A stretch of DNA of 44,232 nucleotides from Prosthecobacter sp. (GTDB lineage: Bacteria > Verrucomicrobiota > Verrucomicrobiia > Verrucomicrobiales > Verrucomicrobiaceae): the NCBI RefSeq assembly GCF_014879935.1, contig NZ_JACSRD010000164.1:1-44232 (forward strand), read 5' to 3'. A program made the position numbers and the translations under genes. Under the pieces are notes generated by a model. That model saw only the letters and a list, made by a program, of their open reading frames with translations, made no database searches and was not told where the DNA came from. Shown piece after piece: positions 1 to 7,110 of the stretch (the first letter of the stretch is position 1; each line of letters starts with the position of its first letter).

Positions 1-14
1 TGTGAGGCGCGAAG

Positions 15-100
15 CGTCGTGGAGTGCGGTGGCAGAGATGCAAGGGCACCTTGCATCGACGACACCGCTTTCGAGCCAGTAAAGCAGTTCCACATTCGAC
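15..100. repeat. Palindromic repeat, GGAGTGCGG family, copy 1
   Basis: The segment opens with GTCGTGGAGTGCGG, contains a perfect hairpin at 37-57 (GATGCAAGG, loop gca, CCTTGCATC) and then CACCGCTTTCGAG, and closes with a degenerate outer arm TTCCACATTCGAC. The GGAGTGCGG...CCGCTTTCGAG core recurs at about 16.8 kb and 25.8 kb, so this is one member of a dispersed family. It lies just upstream of the first gene. It may be the remains of a mobile palindrome; no function can be read from it. Confidence 0.55.
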
Positions 101-139
101 CTTGCAGGCATTCTCCTGGGCGCAATCATTCTCACGCCC

Positions 140-850
140 ATGAAACTCTTGTTCGTCGCCCTCATCTTTGTCAGCAGCGCCTTCGCTGACACTCCCGCGC
201 AGATCGCCGCCGACTATCATAGTAAAGCTGCGGCGGCGCTACAGAAGGTTAACGACACCCTTGAAAAAGCCACCGTGCCACTAATCGCCGACCTTGTGAA
301 GTCCGGTGACACCGATGGCGCAGACCTGCTGCGCACGCAGATGAAGTCTAAAGTAGGTGGCGATCCGGTGCTAAAGCCTCAGGCAAGGGCGAAAGACTTG
401 TTCAAAAACTACGATGCCGCCCGCGTGAAAGCCTTGGAACCTGCCAAGAAAGCAGCCATCGCACGGATTGATGCCATGCTCGCCAGCAGCGAAGGCAAAA
501 AGCTGGATGTCTTGACTGCACTGAACAAAGTACGCGCTGAGATCGAGGCGGGAAAGCCCGCGATGGATCCGACCTCGACAGGCCTGGCCAGACAATGGAC
601 CTATCATATGAATGCCACCACCGACCGTGTGAGTGGCATGATTATTTTTGAAAAGGGCGGTGTATTGAAGTTAGACTTCCCCAACAATCAAGACAGCGGC
701 ACTTGGAAAAAGACCCAGGAGCCCGATACATACGAGACGAATGTGAGAGGCGAAAAGGGTCTGCTTAAGGTCACAGGGCAAACCGCTGAGTGGAAACGCG
801 AGGTGGGTATCCGTTATCTCAGAGCCAAAGAAGGCGGTTCTGAACTTTAA
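140..850 (+). CDS. Secreted hypothetical protein with helical N-half and beta-rich C-half
   Basis: The 236-residue product begins with a clear signal peptide (MKLLFVALIFVSSAFA, cleavage before DTPAQ), so it is probably exported. Residues about 20-130 are rich in Ala, Lys and Glu and look like long amphipathic helices. Residues about 148-230 alternate charged and aromatic/hydrophobic residues with short turns (WTYHMN, GMIIFEKGG, SGTWKK, AEWKREVGIRYL), reminiscent of a lipocalin-like small barrel. No catalytic motif is visible and I do not recognise the family. It stands alone: the next gene lies 393 bp away on the other strand. Base composition is visibly more A/T than in the aldolase gene to the right. 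Confidence 0.75.
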   Translation: MKLLFVALIFVSSAFADTPAQIAADYHSKAAAALQKVNDTLEKATVPLIADLVKSGDTDGADLLRTQMKSKVGGDPVLKPQARAKDLFKNYDAARVKALEPAKKAAIARIDAMLASSEGKKLDVLTALNKVRAEIEAGKPAMDPTSTGLARQWTYHMNATTDRVSGMIIFEKGGVLKLDFPNNQDSGTWKKTQEPDTYETNVRGEKGLLKVTGQTAEWKREVGIRYLRAKEGGSEL

Positions 851-1243
851 CCCAAAAATGGCATCACACGAATTGCGTCGCATACGCAACGCTGCCGCCA
901 GGAGAGTTGGCGCTGCATCTCATCGAATCGGTAGGCAGCGAAAAATCGAAAACCAGTCGCGGATACCATAAGAATTTCCGGCCATCGCCAATGCGATGAT
1001 GATCCAAGGCAAGCGGGACAGGAATATCTGCCACCACATCAGCCAGTGCTCCGGCTGCCAGATTGGCTTTTTCGGCTTCGTTTGGGCACGACGTTTCATG
1101 CCTGCCTACAATACGCAGATGCTTGGGTGAACAAGCAAGTTGGTTGAACAACAGATTTCGAATCTGTTATTTAACGCACGCCTTTCCCAGGGGAGCCAAA
1201 GCGTTAGACGGAATGCTACCGGTTAACTTTTTTCGTCAGGTGA
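851..1243. other. Gene-poor interval without a convincing gene
   Basis: This is a convergent spacer between the secreted protein and the aldolase gene. A 95-codon minus-strand reading frame (864-1151) and short plus-strand frames exist, but none shows a recognisable domain or start signal. Notable structure: a perfect inverted repeat AACAGATT-TCG-AATCTGTT at about 1150-1168 and a small palindrome GGTGAT-CAA-ATCACC at about 1239-1253 that overlaps the aldolase stop codon. Either could act as a weak terminator hairpin, but neither is followed by a clear T-run. Confidence 0.4.
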
Positions 1244-3217
1244 TCAAATCACCCGGTCATTCCCGCCATCGACCGGAATCTGTGCTCCGGTGACCTTCGC
1301 GAACAACGGGCTCGCCATGGCGGCGACCATGTTGCCGATGTCTTTGGAGCGGATCTCGACCTTCATGAGGTTCTTGGTCTTGTATTCCTCGACGGTCATG
1401 TTGTAGCGGGCGGCGCTTTTGGCGAGGGCTTCGGGGGTCCACAGTTTCGTGTCGAAGACGGCGTCGGGGTGCACGATGTTGACGCGGATCTTCCACGGGG
1501 CGAGTTCGAGGGCGGCGACGCGGCAGAGCTGCGTGAGCGCGGCCTTGGAGCAGGAGTAGGCACTGGCGCCGGGGCCGGGAGCTTTGAAGTTGCGGCTGCC
1601 GACGAAGATGATGCTGCCATCGACGCTGTGCTTCACATACGGGATGACTTTATTCATCAGCTTTTGATGGCTGGTGAGGTTGATCATGATCGTGCGATCC
1701 CAATCGGTCTGCTCCATGACGTCGAGGGCGTCGTTCTTCGGGAAGATGCCGGCGTTGCTGACGACGATGTCGATGCCGCCGAACTCGCGCACGGTGAAGT
1801 CGATGGCGTCCTGCACAGGCTGGTCCTCGGTGAGGTTCACGACGATGCCGATGGCCCCGATCTTCTTCATGATGTCGGGGATTTCCTTGTCGATGTCGAG
1901 ACCGACAACCTGCGCGCCCTGCTCGGCGAGAGATTCGGCGATGGCGAAGCCGATGCCGGCGGCGCAGCCGGTGACGAGGGCGACTTTGCCCTGATGAACC
2001 TTGCGGGCGGGGCCTTTGCGGAGCTTGGCCTGCTCAAGGTCCCAGTATTCGATGTCGAAGATGTCCTTCTCGCTGAGCGGTGCCCAGCCGCCAGTGCGCT
2101 CGCCGAGTGCGACGGTGGCGGCGGTGCTCTCGGCGATGTCGGCGACGATTTTGGCGTCCTTCAACGTATCGCCAAAGCTGACGATGCCATTGCCAGGCCA
2201 CACGGCGAAGCGCGGAGCGGCGTCGAGCATGGTCTGCGTGCTCGCGTGGGCTTTGAAGTAGCTTTCGTAGTTGGCGGCAAAAGTTTGGATGCTGGCGGAG
2301 TGGTCGTCACCGAGCACGACGGGGATGCGCTTCGTGCGAATGCTGTGATCGGGGGTCAAGGGGCCGCGGGTGGCGCAATCGGCGATGTTGGGCAGTGCTC
2401 CGTAGCTCAAAGCGGCCTCGCTGGTGCTGAGGCGGGCGATTTGCGGGAAGCCGCGAGTCTTGGAAACGAGCTGGCGGAGCTGCGCGAGCTGTAACAGGGG
2501 CATTCCTGCCCCTGCGGGCACCGACGGGCCAGGAATGGCCCGATTACTCAGATACTCCTCGGCCTTCGTGACGAACTCGATGTGCTTTTCGTAGCTGGCC
2601 TTGGCGTCGTCGTTGAAGGTGAAGAGGCCATGCTTGAGCAGCACGATGCCTTCGATGCCTTCTTTTCGCAGATCGGTCTTTTGGAGCACTTCGGCGACTT
2701 GTTTGGCCAAAACGAAGCCGGGCATCACGTAGGGCAACACGAGCACTTTGGAGCCGAAGAGCTCCTTCGTGCGGGCTTCGCCGTCTTGGGCGCAGGTGAG
2801 GGCGGAGATGGCATTCGCGTGGCTGTGATCGACGAACTTGAACGGCAGGATGGCGTGCAGGATGGCCTCGATGCTCGCGGCGGGCGCATTCGGGTTCGTC
2901 ATCGCGGCGCGTTGTTGCAGGACCATGTCCTCATCGGTCATGGTGGGCAGTTTGGCCATTTTGAGCAGCGCCTCCATGCGCACGGGGGCAAAGCCGGCCC
3001 GCTCGATGGTGGCGAGATCCCAGCCGCTGCCCTTCACGTAGCAAATGTCCACGGAATCGCCGAAGTAGTCCTTCTCGGTGACTTTGACGGAGGTATTGCC
3101 ACCACCATGAAGAACGAGTTCCGGGTTCCGGCCGAGCAGGCGGGAGGTATAGACGCGCTGTCCGAGAGCGTCGGTTCCGAAAGTGGCGGCTTCAGTGTCG
3201 TTCCAGAGGCTGTGCAT
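1244..3217 (-). CDS. Bifunctional rhamnulose-1-phosphate aldolase / short-chain dehydrogenase
   Basis: This 657-residue fusion has a class II aldolase/adducin domain in front of an SDR domain, the layout of the bifunctional RhaD-type aldolase/lactaldehyde dehydrogenase proteins of rhamnose catabolism. Aldolase motifs: HGGGNTSVK (37-45), KGSGWDLA (62-69), metal-binding HSH (131-133) and KHGLFTF (195-201). SDR motifs: Rossmann VTGCAAGIG (415-423), NAG (488-490), and catalytic Y554-x3-K558 in YSCSK. Expected role: cytosolic cleavage of L-rhamnulose-1-P (or a related ketose phosphate) to DHAP and lactaldehyde, then oxidation or reduction of the aldehyde. No rhamnose kinase or isomerase is adjacent. 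Residues about 224-243 are encoded by an inserted palindrome (2491-2547), outside the catalytic motifs. The first Met is followed directly by aldolase sequence. Exact sugar specificity is inferred. Confidence 0.88.
   Translation of the reverse strand: MHSLWNDTEAATFGTDALGQRVYTSRLLGRNPELVLHGGGNTSVKVTEKDYFGDSVDICYVKGSGWDLATIERAGFAPVRMEALLKMAKLPTMTDEDMVLQQRAAMTNPNAPAASIEAILHAILPFKFVDHSHANAISALTCAQDGEARTKELFGSKVLVLPYVMPGFVLAKQVAEVLQKTDLRKEGIEGIVLLKHGLFTFNDDAKASYEKHIEFVTKAEEYLSNRAIPGPSVPAGAGMPLLQLAQLRQLVSKTRGFPQIARLSTSEAALSYGALPNIADCATRGPLTPDHSIRTKRIPVVLGDDHSASIQTFAANYESYFKAHASTQTMLDAAPRFAVWPGNGIVSFGDTLKDAKIVADIAESTAATVALGERTGGWAPLSEKDIFDIEYWDLEQAKLRKGPARKVHQGKVALVTGCAAGIGFAIAESLAEQGAQVVGLDIDKEIPDIMKKIGAIGIVVNLTEDQPVQDAIDFTVREFGGIDIVVSNAGIFPKNDALDVMEQTDWDRTIMINLTSHQKLMNKVIPYVKHSVDGSIIFVGSRNFKAPGPGASAYSCSKAALTQLCRVAALELAPWKIRVNIVHPDAVFDTKLWTPEALAKSAARYNMTVEEYKTKNLMKVEIRSKDIGNMVAAMASPLFAKVTGAQIPVDGGNDRVI
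2491..2547. repeat. In-frame coding palindrome, copy 1
   Basis: This 57-bp palindrome runs from GTAAC to a matching GATTAC end. Its left stem is AGGGGCATTCCTGCCCCT and its right stem GGGCCAGGAATGGCCCG. Read along the aldolase gene it encodes SNRAIPGPS and then a Gly/Pro/Ala-rich tail with no stop. The first 20 nt on the coding strand (AGTAATCGGGCCATTCCTGG) are identical to those of the copy at about 18.67 kb. It sits in a loop-like region between the aldolase motifs. Confidence 0.85.
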
Positions 3218-3299
3218 GGCGGGAGAAAAGGAGCGCCAGACTTCCGATGGATGGGCCGTGAAGCAAGGGGATTTTCCCCGCTGTCAGAACTGATTCTGA

Positions 3300-3361
3300 C
3301 CACGGATTTCACGAATGGGCACGAATCGGAACCCATCCGTGCCAATCCGTGAAATCCGTGG
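3300..3361. repeat. 62-bp palindrome CCACGGATTTCACG...
   Basis: Perfect outer arms CCACGGATTTCACG and CGTGAAATCCGTGG enclose a second imperfect stem (GGGCACG / CGTGCC). It fills most of the gap between the EboE-like gene stop and the aldolase start on the minus strand. No T-run follows on either side, so it is better read as a repetitive extragenic palindrome than as an intrinsic terminator, though it could still protect the 3' end of the upstream transcript. Confidence 0.7.
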
Positions 3362-3368
3362 AAAAATC

Positions 3369-4541
3369 TCAGACAAGCTTGCGCTCGCGCATCTCTCCCA
3401 GCGTCCACTCGTATTCCCGCACCAACTGATCCACCACATCACCGCTGCGCATTTCCGGCGGCAACACTTCCCAGGTGTAGGTTTCCATCTCGATGTGCTG
3501 GCATTTCGTTGGATTGTTCCCTAGCCAGTCCATCGCGCCAATCAGATGATCCCGCGTGCTGTCAAAGCCATCGCCCGGTTGCGCATGGATCGGGATATGG
3601 AAATGCACGCGCCACTCCTCGCCGAGGTGGTCGGGATTGGATTGGGCAAACTCGAGCGCGTCCGGCAGATCCTTGAACCGGCGCAGCGGCTCGTCCGCGC
3701 CATAGCTGGCGATGACCTGATGGAAATACACCGGCTCATTGAAGCCCCGCAGCCGCTCCACGTTCCCGGCCGTTGGCTTCAATTTCAGCGCCGAGCTGAA
3801 GTGCAGCTTGCTCAGCCGGATTCCAGCGCCCGTGATGCGGTCCAGGGCCTTCTTCGCGTCCTCAAACTCGATCGCGAGATGGCAGGTGTCGTAATTGAGG
3901 CCGATGAACTTGAAGAAATCGCGATCCTGCGGGTGGCGATCAAAGTAGAGGCCGAAAAACTTCAGCGTCTCGCCGCTGGTCTCAAACAAGCCGAGCGGCT
4001 CTGGCTCCAGGCCCAGATGCAGATCGTGCCCGCTCTTCGTGGCGACTTTCTCGATGTGCTCGCGGCACAGCTTCAGATTCGTGAAGATAGCGTTCAGCTC
4101 ATCCGTGCCGACATTGAAGGTCTTGTGCGATCCCGGCAGCGTGCTGACGCTGCCGCTCACTCCGGGCGGCAAAAGCTGCGCCAGGATGTCGAAGAGCAGA
4201 TTCGTGTAATCCAGCCGCTCCTTTGTGCTCCAGTCCGGCTTGAACACATGCTCTTTGACCCTCGTGCCATGAAACGCGCCGTAGGGGAAGCCATTGATGG
4301 TGAAAACGTAGCAGTGGTTCGCATCGAGCCACGCCTTGAACTCATCCAGCCTGCCCGGCGCGCTCAATTCCACCGCCGCCTGCTGGCTGAGTCGCAAACC
4401 GATGCCATACGGCTTCCCGCCACTGACACGATCCTTCACCCGCAGCGTGTTCTCCTTCAGCCCACGCCACGTCTCCTCCCACGTCTCACCGCGATGGATG
4501 TTCGTGCAGTAACCGAGATGGATGTCGTGATTCAGGCGCAT
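3369..4541 (-). CDS. EboE-like xylose-isomerase-type TIM-barrel protein
   Basis: The 390-residue product starts MRLNHDIHLGYCTNIHRGE and matches the pattern of the EboE family ('metabolite traffic protein', xylose-isomerase-like TIM barrel), including YCTNIHRGETWEE, FTINGFPYG, LGLEPEPLG, NYDTCHLA and FHIPIH. The His/Glu/Asp residues in these motifs would suit a metal site. The open frame extends 56 codons further upstream, but that part is low-complexity His/Pro/Ser sequence running into intergenic DNA, so the Met at 4541 is chosen. In ebo clusters EboE is thought to help move a precursor metabolite; here no other ebo genes are visible. The aldolase gene is 151 bp downstream on the same strand, so a sugar-related role is also possible. 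Confidence 0.72.
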   Translation of the reverse strand: MRLNHDIHLGYCTNIHRGETWEETWRGLKENTLRVKDRVSGGKPYGIGLRLSQQAAVELSAPGRLDEFKAWLDANHCYVFTINGFPYGAFHGTRVKEHVFKPDWSTKERLDYTNLLFDILAQLLPPGVSGSVSTLPGSHKTFNVGTDELNAIFTNLKLCREHIEKVATKSGHDLHLGLEPEPLGLFETSGETLKFFGLYFDRHPQDRDFFKFIGLNYDTCHLAIEFEDAKKALDRITGAGIRLSKLHFSSALKLKPTAGNVERLRGFNEPVYFHQVIASYGADEPLRRFKDLPDALEFAQSNPDHLGEEWRVHFHIPIHAQPGDGFDSTRDHLIGAMDWLGNNPTKCQHIEMETYTWEVLPPEMRSGDVVDQLVREYEWTLGEMRERKLV

Positions 4542-4641
4542 GATGGAACAAGATCCGGGCAGGGAAGGGGTTGGGGAAATGCCCGGAACGCCACCTTCCG
4601 TCAAATGCAACGTCGGGCAAGCGTGCGGTGAAGTGTGTTGG

Positions 4642-4661
4642 TGCCAGGCATGTGCCTGGCA
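4642..4661. repeat. Short perfect palindrome
   Basis: TGCCAGGCATGTGCCTGGCA is a 20-bp perfect inverted repeat upstream of the EboE-like gene. It could be an operator or a small repetitive element; the sequence alone cannot decide. Confidence 0.5.
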
Positions 4662-4777
4662 TTCAAAAGACAATGGCACAGATAGGTGGCATCCCCTCAG
4701 ATCCTTCATTCGCGTGACTCGGCGAATGCTTCGAGCGGTTGATCAGTGTTACCGGCAGCATGATGCCTGGGAATCCA

Positions 4778-5052
4778 GGCCGTGTTAAAAACCTGTTTGG
4801 AAGTCGCGGAGCGACGAACGTGCCGTAGCCCGGCCTTTCAAGGCCGGGAACAGGAGACGGCGGGACGCCCCAAGGCATCCGGTGTCGCAGAGCGACACGC
4901 GAACTGGCGCGTCGAGAGGACGGGTTCGGGCGTCGCACAGCGGCACGGGTCATGGCTCAACGCGATCACCCGCATGGTCGCCCGGTCTTCAAAGGCCGGG
5001 CTACGAGACGGCTTGCCGCTCCGCGGCAGAGGTTTTCAAACACGGTCTGGCC
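4778..5052. repeat. 275-bp nested palindromic element
   Basis: The outer arms GGCCGTGTTAAAAACCT (left) and AGGTTTTCAAACACGGTCTGG (right, slightly longer) are inverted copies, followed inward by GCGGAGCG / CGCTCCGC. A second pair of inverted arms lies inside: CGTAGCCCGGCCTTTCAAGG at about 4825 and its inverted partner at 4981-5005. Each inner arm is itself a hairpin (CCCGGCCTT-TC-AAGGCCGGG). The core repeats 'GTCGCAGAGCGACACG'-like segments. No reading frame here resembles a protein. The layout suggests a non-autonomous palindromic (MITE/BIME-like) element. Confidence 0.7.
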
Positions 5053-5284
5053 AAAACCAGGGCCTTTCGTCGGCGCTGCTTGCGATTCGTCCTTTGTCTT
5101 CGACTTGAGAAAGTGTGAACAGCTCATGCCGCAGCGGTCCTGCTCCTTGGGGCACTTCGGAGACGAGGAGTGGCTGGATTGGCATGCGGTGGTTGTGACC
5201 TAACCCGGTGCCGAACCCGTGTTCAGTTTGGGACCCGGCCAAGTCTTGCAGGTTTTGTCCGGATGCACGAGCATCGCTGTCATC

Positions 5285-5854
5285 ATGGGAATGTTTGACA
5301 CCATCCACTTCAAGAAGCCGCTGGCCTGTCCGTCCTGCGGAGCGGAGATCACCTCCCTCCAGACGAAGGACTTCGAATGCGGGCTCACGTCTTACCAGAT
5401 CGGTTCCGTGCTGCGCGGTGGCAGCGTGCATAGCGGCATCATCAAAGAAACGTTGTGGTGCGATGCCTGTCACAAGGCAGGTCGATCACCAGCAAACTCA
5501 CCCGTGTATCTCGTGGTCTGGCACACCGTGCTTGCCGGTGTGGAGCGGGAACTCGCAAAAGCCGAGGCGCGTCTGACCGCCGTGGACCGGCTCGACCTCA
5601 TCGCCTGGCTCGACGAAGCTCAGCTTGAGGCTGACCGCTGGCACCGCCGTTACTCCAAGCTCCACAGCGATGTCACCCGCTGGCATGAGCACCTCACAAA
5701 CCCACCCGGTCCTGAACCTGCGGATGAAGAGGGTAAACGCCAGCGTGCCTTCCGCCGTCTCTTATCCCTGCCGGATGAAATCCTCAACGCTTCCGATCCG
5801 CTCGCCGCGATTCTGGCCGCCAACCAGATCAATTCCGAGGAGCATGGGCACTGA
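5285..5854 (+). CDS. Small zinc-ribbon protein of unknown function
   Basis: The 189-residue product starts MGMFDTIHFKKPLACPSCG. A CxxC knuckle (CPSC, residues about 15-18) and a second CDAC (about 62-65) can form one zinc ribbon. Residues about 90-150 form a charged, Leu/Glu/Arg-rich helix (probably coiled coil) and the tail is Pro-rich, then acidic. The start codon at 5285 gives the MGMFD opening typical of such proteins; an upstream extension would lack similarity and have no better ribosome site. There is no signal peptide, so it is probably cytosolic. It may bind nucleic acid or serve as a structural adaptor. It stands alone between repeat elements; the neighbours give no functional hint. 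Confidence 0.7.
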   Translation: MGMFDTIHFKKPLACPSCGAEITSLQTKDFECGLTSYQIGSVLRGGSVHSGIIKETLWCDACHKAGRSPANSPVYLVVWHTVLAGVERELAKAEARLTAVDRLDLIAWLDEAQLEADRWHRRYSKLHSDVTRWHEHLTNPPGPEPADEEGKRQRAFRRLLSLPDEILNASDPLAAILAANQINSEEHGH

Positions 5855-5861
5855 GGTAAAA

Positions 5862-6049
5862 ACATGGACTGCGGCAGCCTGCTGCCGCTTTTCCGAGGCA
5901 GCCCTGCTGCCGTCAAAGTCTCCCAGCTACCGAAGAAGCCCCTCCGCTGCCGCAGACGCGGTAGCGCCTCAGCGAGACATCACCTTGGAAGGTTCGACGG
6001 CCAGCAGGCTGGCCTCCCGAAAGCGGCAGCAGGCTGCCGCAGTCCATGT
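5862..6049. repeat. 188-bp palindromic element, copy 1 (RAYT-flanking)
   Basis: The ends are inverted: ACATGGACTGCGGCAGCC at the left and its complement at the right, extending to about 30 bp each. Inside each end is a second GGCAGC/GCTGCC-type hairpin (GGCAGCCCTGCTGCC at the left, GGCCAGCAGGCTGGCC at the right), giving two back-to-back hairpins per end, as in BIMEs. It lies 17 bp from the 3' end of the RAYT gene and is in the same orientation as the copies at 6719 and 11650. Confidence 0.85.
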
Positions 6050-6066
6050 AGTCCATGTTGTCCACG

Positions 6067-6645
6067 TCACTCGCCATCCTCGGCGGCGATTTCATCGAAG
6101 GGGAAGCTGGCGATGGTCTTCACCCACGCTGGCGTCGCCTCACGCTTGAAGGCTGCGGCACTGCACCACTTCCATTGTGAGGCCAGCGGCACCAAACCGT
6201 GATGCCGTGGGTTTTGATGCACATAGTTCAGTCGCGCCAGATAGCTCTGCGGGTAGGTGAGATGCGTCTCGCGGTAGTTTTGCCACAGCCGCGTGCGTCC
6301 CGGCGTGCCGTCCTCGGTGTTCAATCGCTTGGTCGCCAGGCTGTGCAGTTTCTGCACCACCTCCCTCAACGTCTCCGCGCCTCCCGGCGGACTGTGAGCG
6401 ACAACATGGTAGTGATTCGAAAGCACCGCCCACGCTTCCAGTTTCCAGCCACGCTCCGCAAAAGTATTGAAAAGCATCTGCTCAAACCAGTCCCGACGTC
6501 CGGCGGTGGCAAAAAGATGCGCTTTCTCACGAGCGCGTGCCGTGAGGAAATACACACCACTCTCCGAGAGTCGATGAGGCGGCGCATGAGGCCAATGTCG
6601 TGTGCCGCGAAGGCACTCCTCATCGGATGGAACATCAGGCATCAT
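6067..6645 (-). CDS. REP-associated tyrosine transposase (RAYT, IS200/Y1-like)
   Basis: The 192-residue protein carries the HUH metal motif H78-Y-H80 in NHYHVVAHS and the candidate nucleophile Y141 in YVHQNP, followed by WKWCSA. Together with the WPHAPPHRL...FLTAR start this is the single-domain Y1/HUH nuclease layout of RAYTs. RAYTs bind and nick single-stranded REP hairpins and are thought to spread REP/BIME elements. Here one 188-bp hairpin element lies 17 bp past its stop and another 73 bp before its start, which fits that role well. Length and motifs look intact. There are two adjacent Met codons at the start; either may be used. Domesticated cellular functions are also possible in this family. 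Confidence 0.88.
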   Translation of the reverse strand: MMPDVPSDEECLRGTRHWPHAPPHRLSESGVYFLTARAREKAHLFATAGRRDWFEQMLFNTFAERGWKLEAWAVLSNHYHVVAHSPPGGAETLREVVQKLHSLATKRLNTEDGTPGRTRLWQNYRETHLTYPQSYLARLNYVHQNPRHHGLVPLASQWKWCSAAAFKREATPAWVKTIASFPFDEIAAEDGE

Positions 6646-6718
6646 GGCGAGAAGGATGGCAGTGACTTGGTGGAATGGTCAACCACGGGCTTCATGGACA
6701 ACATGGACACGGACACAG

Positions 6719-6906
6719 ACATGGACTGCGGCAGCCCGCTGCCGCTTTTCCGAGGCAGCCCTGCTGCCGTCAAAGTCTCCCGACCACTGAAGAAACCTCT
6801 CGGCTGCCGCCAACGCGAGAGCGCCTCGACGAAACAACGGCGCAGACCATTCGACGGCCAGCAGGCTGGCCTCCCGAAAGCGGCAGCAGGCTGCCGCAGT
6901 CCATGT
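6719..6906. repeat. 188-bp palindromic element, copy 2 (RAYT-flanking)
   Basis: It has the same length, ends and internal hairpins as the copy at 5862. Just outside, GGACAACATGGAC (left) and GTCCATGTTGTCC (right) extend the terminal inverted repeat. The central 80 bp differ more from the other copies than the ends do, as expected if only the hairpin ends matter for mobilisation. It separates the RAYT gene from the zinc-ribbon/HEPN gene. Confidence 0.85.
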
Positions 6907-7110
6907 CGTCCATGTTGTCCCCAAGGCGCAAGAGCGCTGAAATCAGAACGCTCGCGCCTTCTTCCTCTCTGGCGGTGCTCCTCATCCTTGCCCGCGAATG
7001 GGTCGCAGGGGCTCGTCGAGTGGTTGGAAAGCCAAGGGACGAAACATCACTCGGCTGATCAGCTTGTTGGCGACCTGAAAGCGCCCATAATCGTGTTGCA
7101 CCCAAAGCTC

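Noticed and set aside
864..1151. 95-codon minus-strand frame as a gene
   Set aside because: No recognisable motif, no clear ribosome site, and competing frames on the other strand; left as unannotated interval.
1150..1168. Inverted repeat as an intrinsic terminator of the aldolase gene
   Set aside because: The stem is short, A/T-rich, about 75 bp past the stop and has no T-run on the minus strand; noted only as a hairpin.
4542..4709. Longer start for the EboE-like protein
   Set aside because: The extra 56 residues are low-complexity and run over a palindrome; the family begins at the MRLNHD Met.
5036..5473. 145-codon minus-strand frame over the zinc-ribbon gene start
   Set aside because: It is antisense to the CxxC-containing protein and begins in the nested palindrome; no domain seen.
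6199..7110. N-terminal extension of the zinc-ribbon protein to 6199
   Set aside because: It consists of RAYT antisense and the 188-bp palindrome; the first zinc-ribbon unit begins right after the ATG at 7111.
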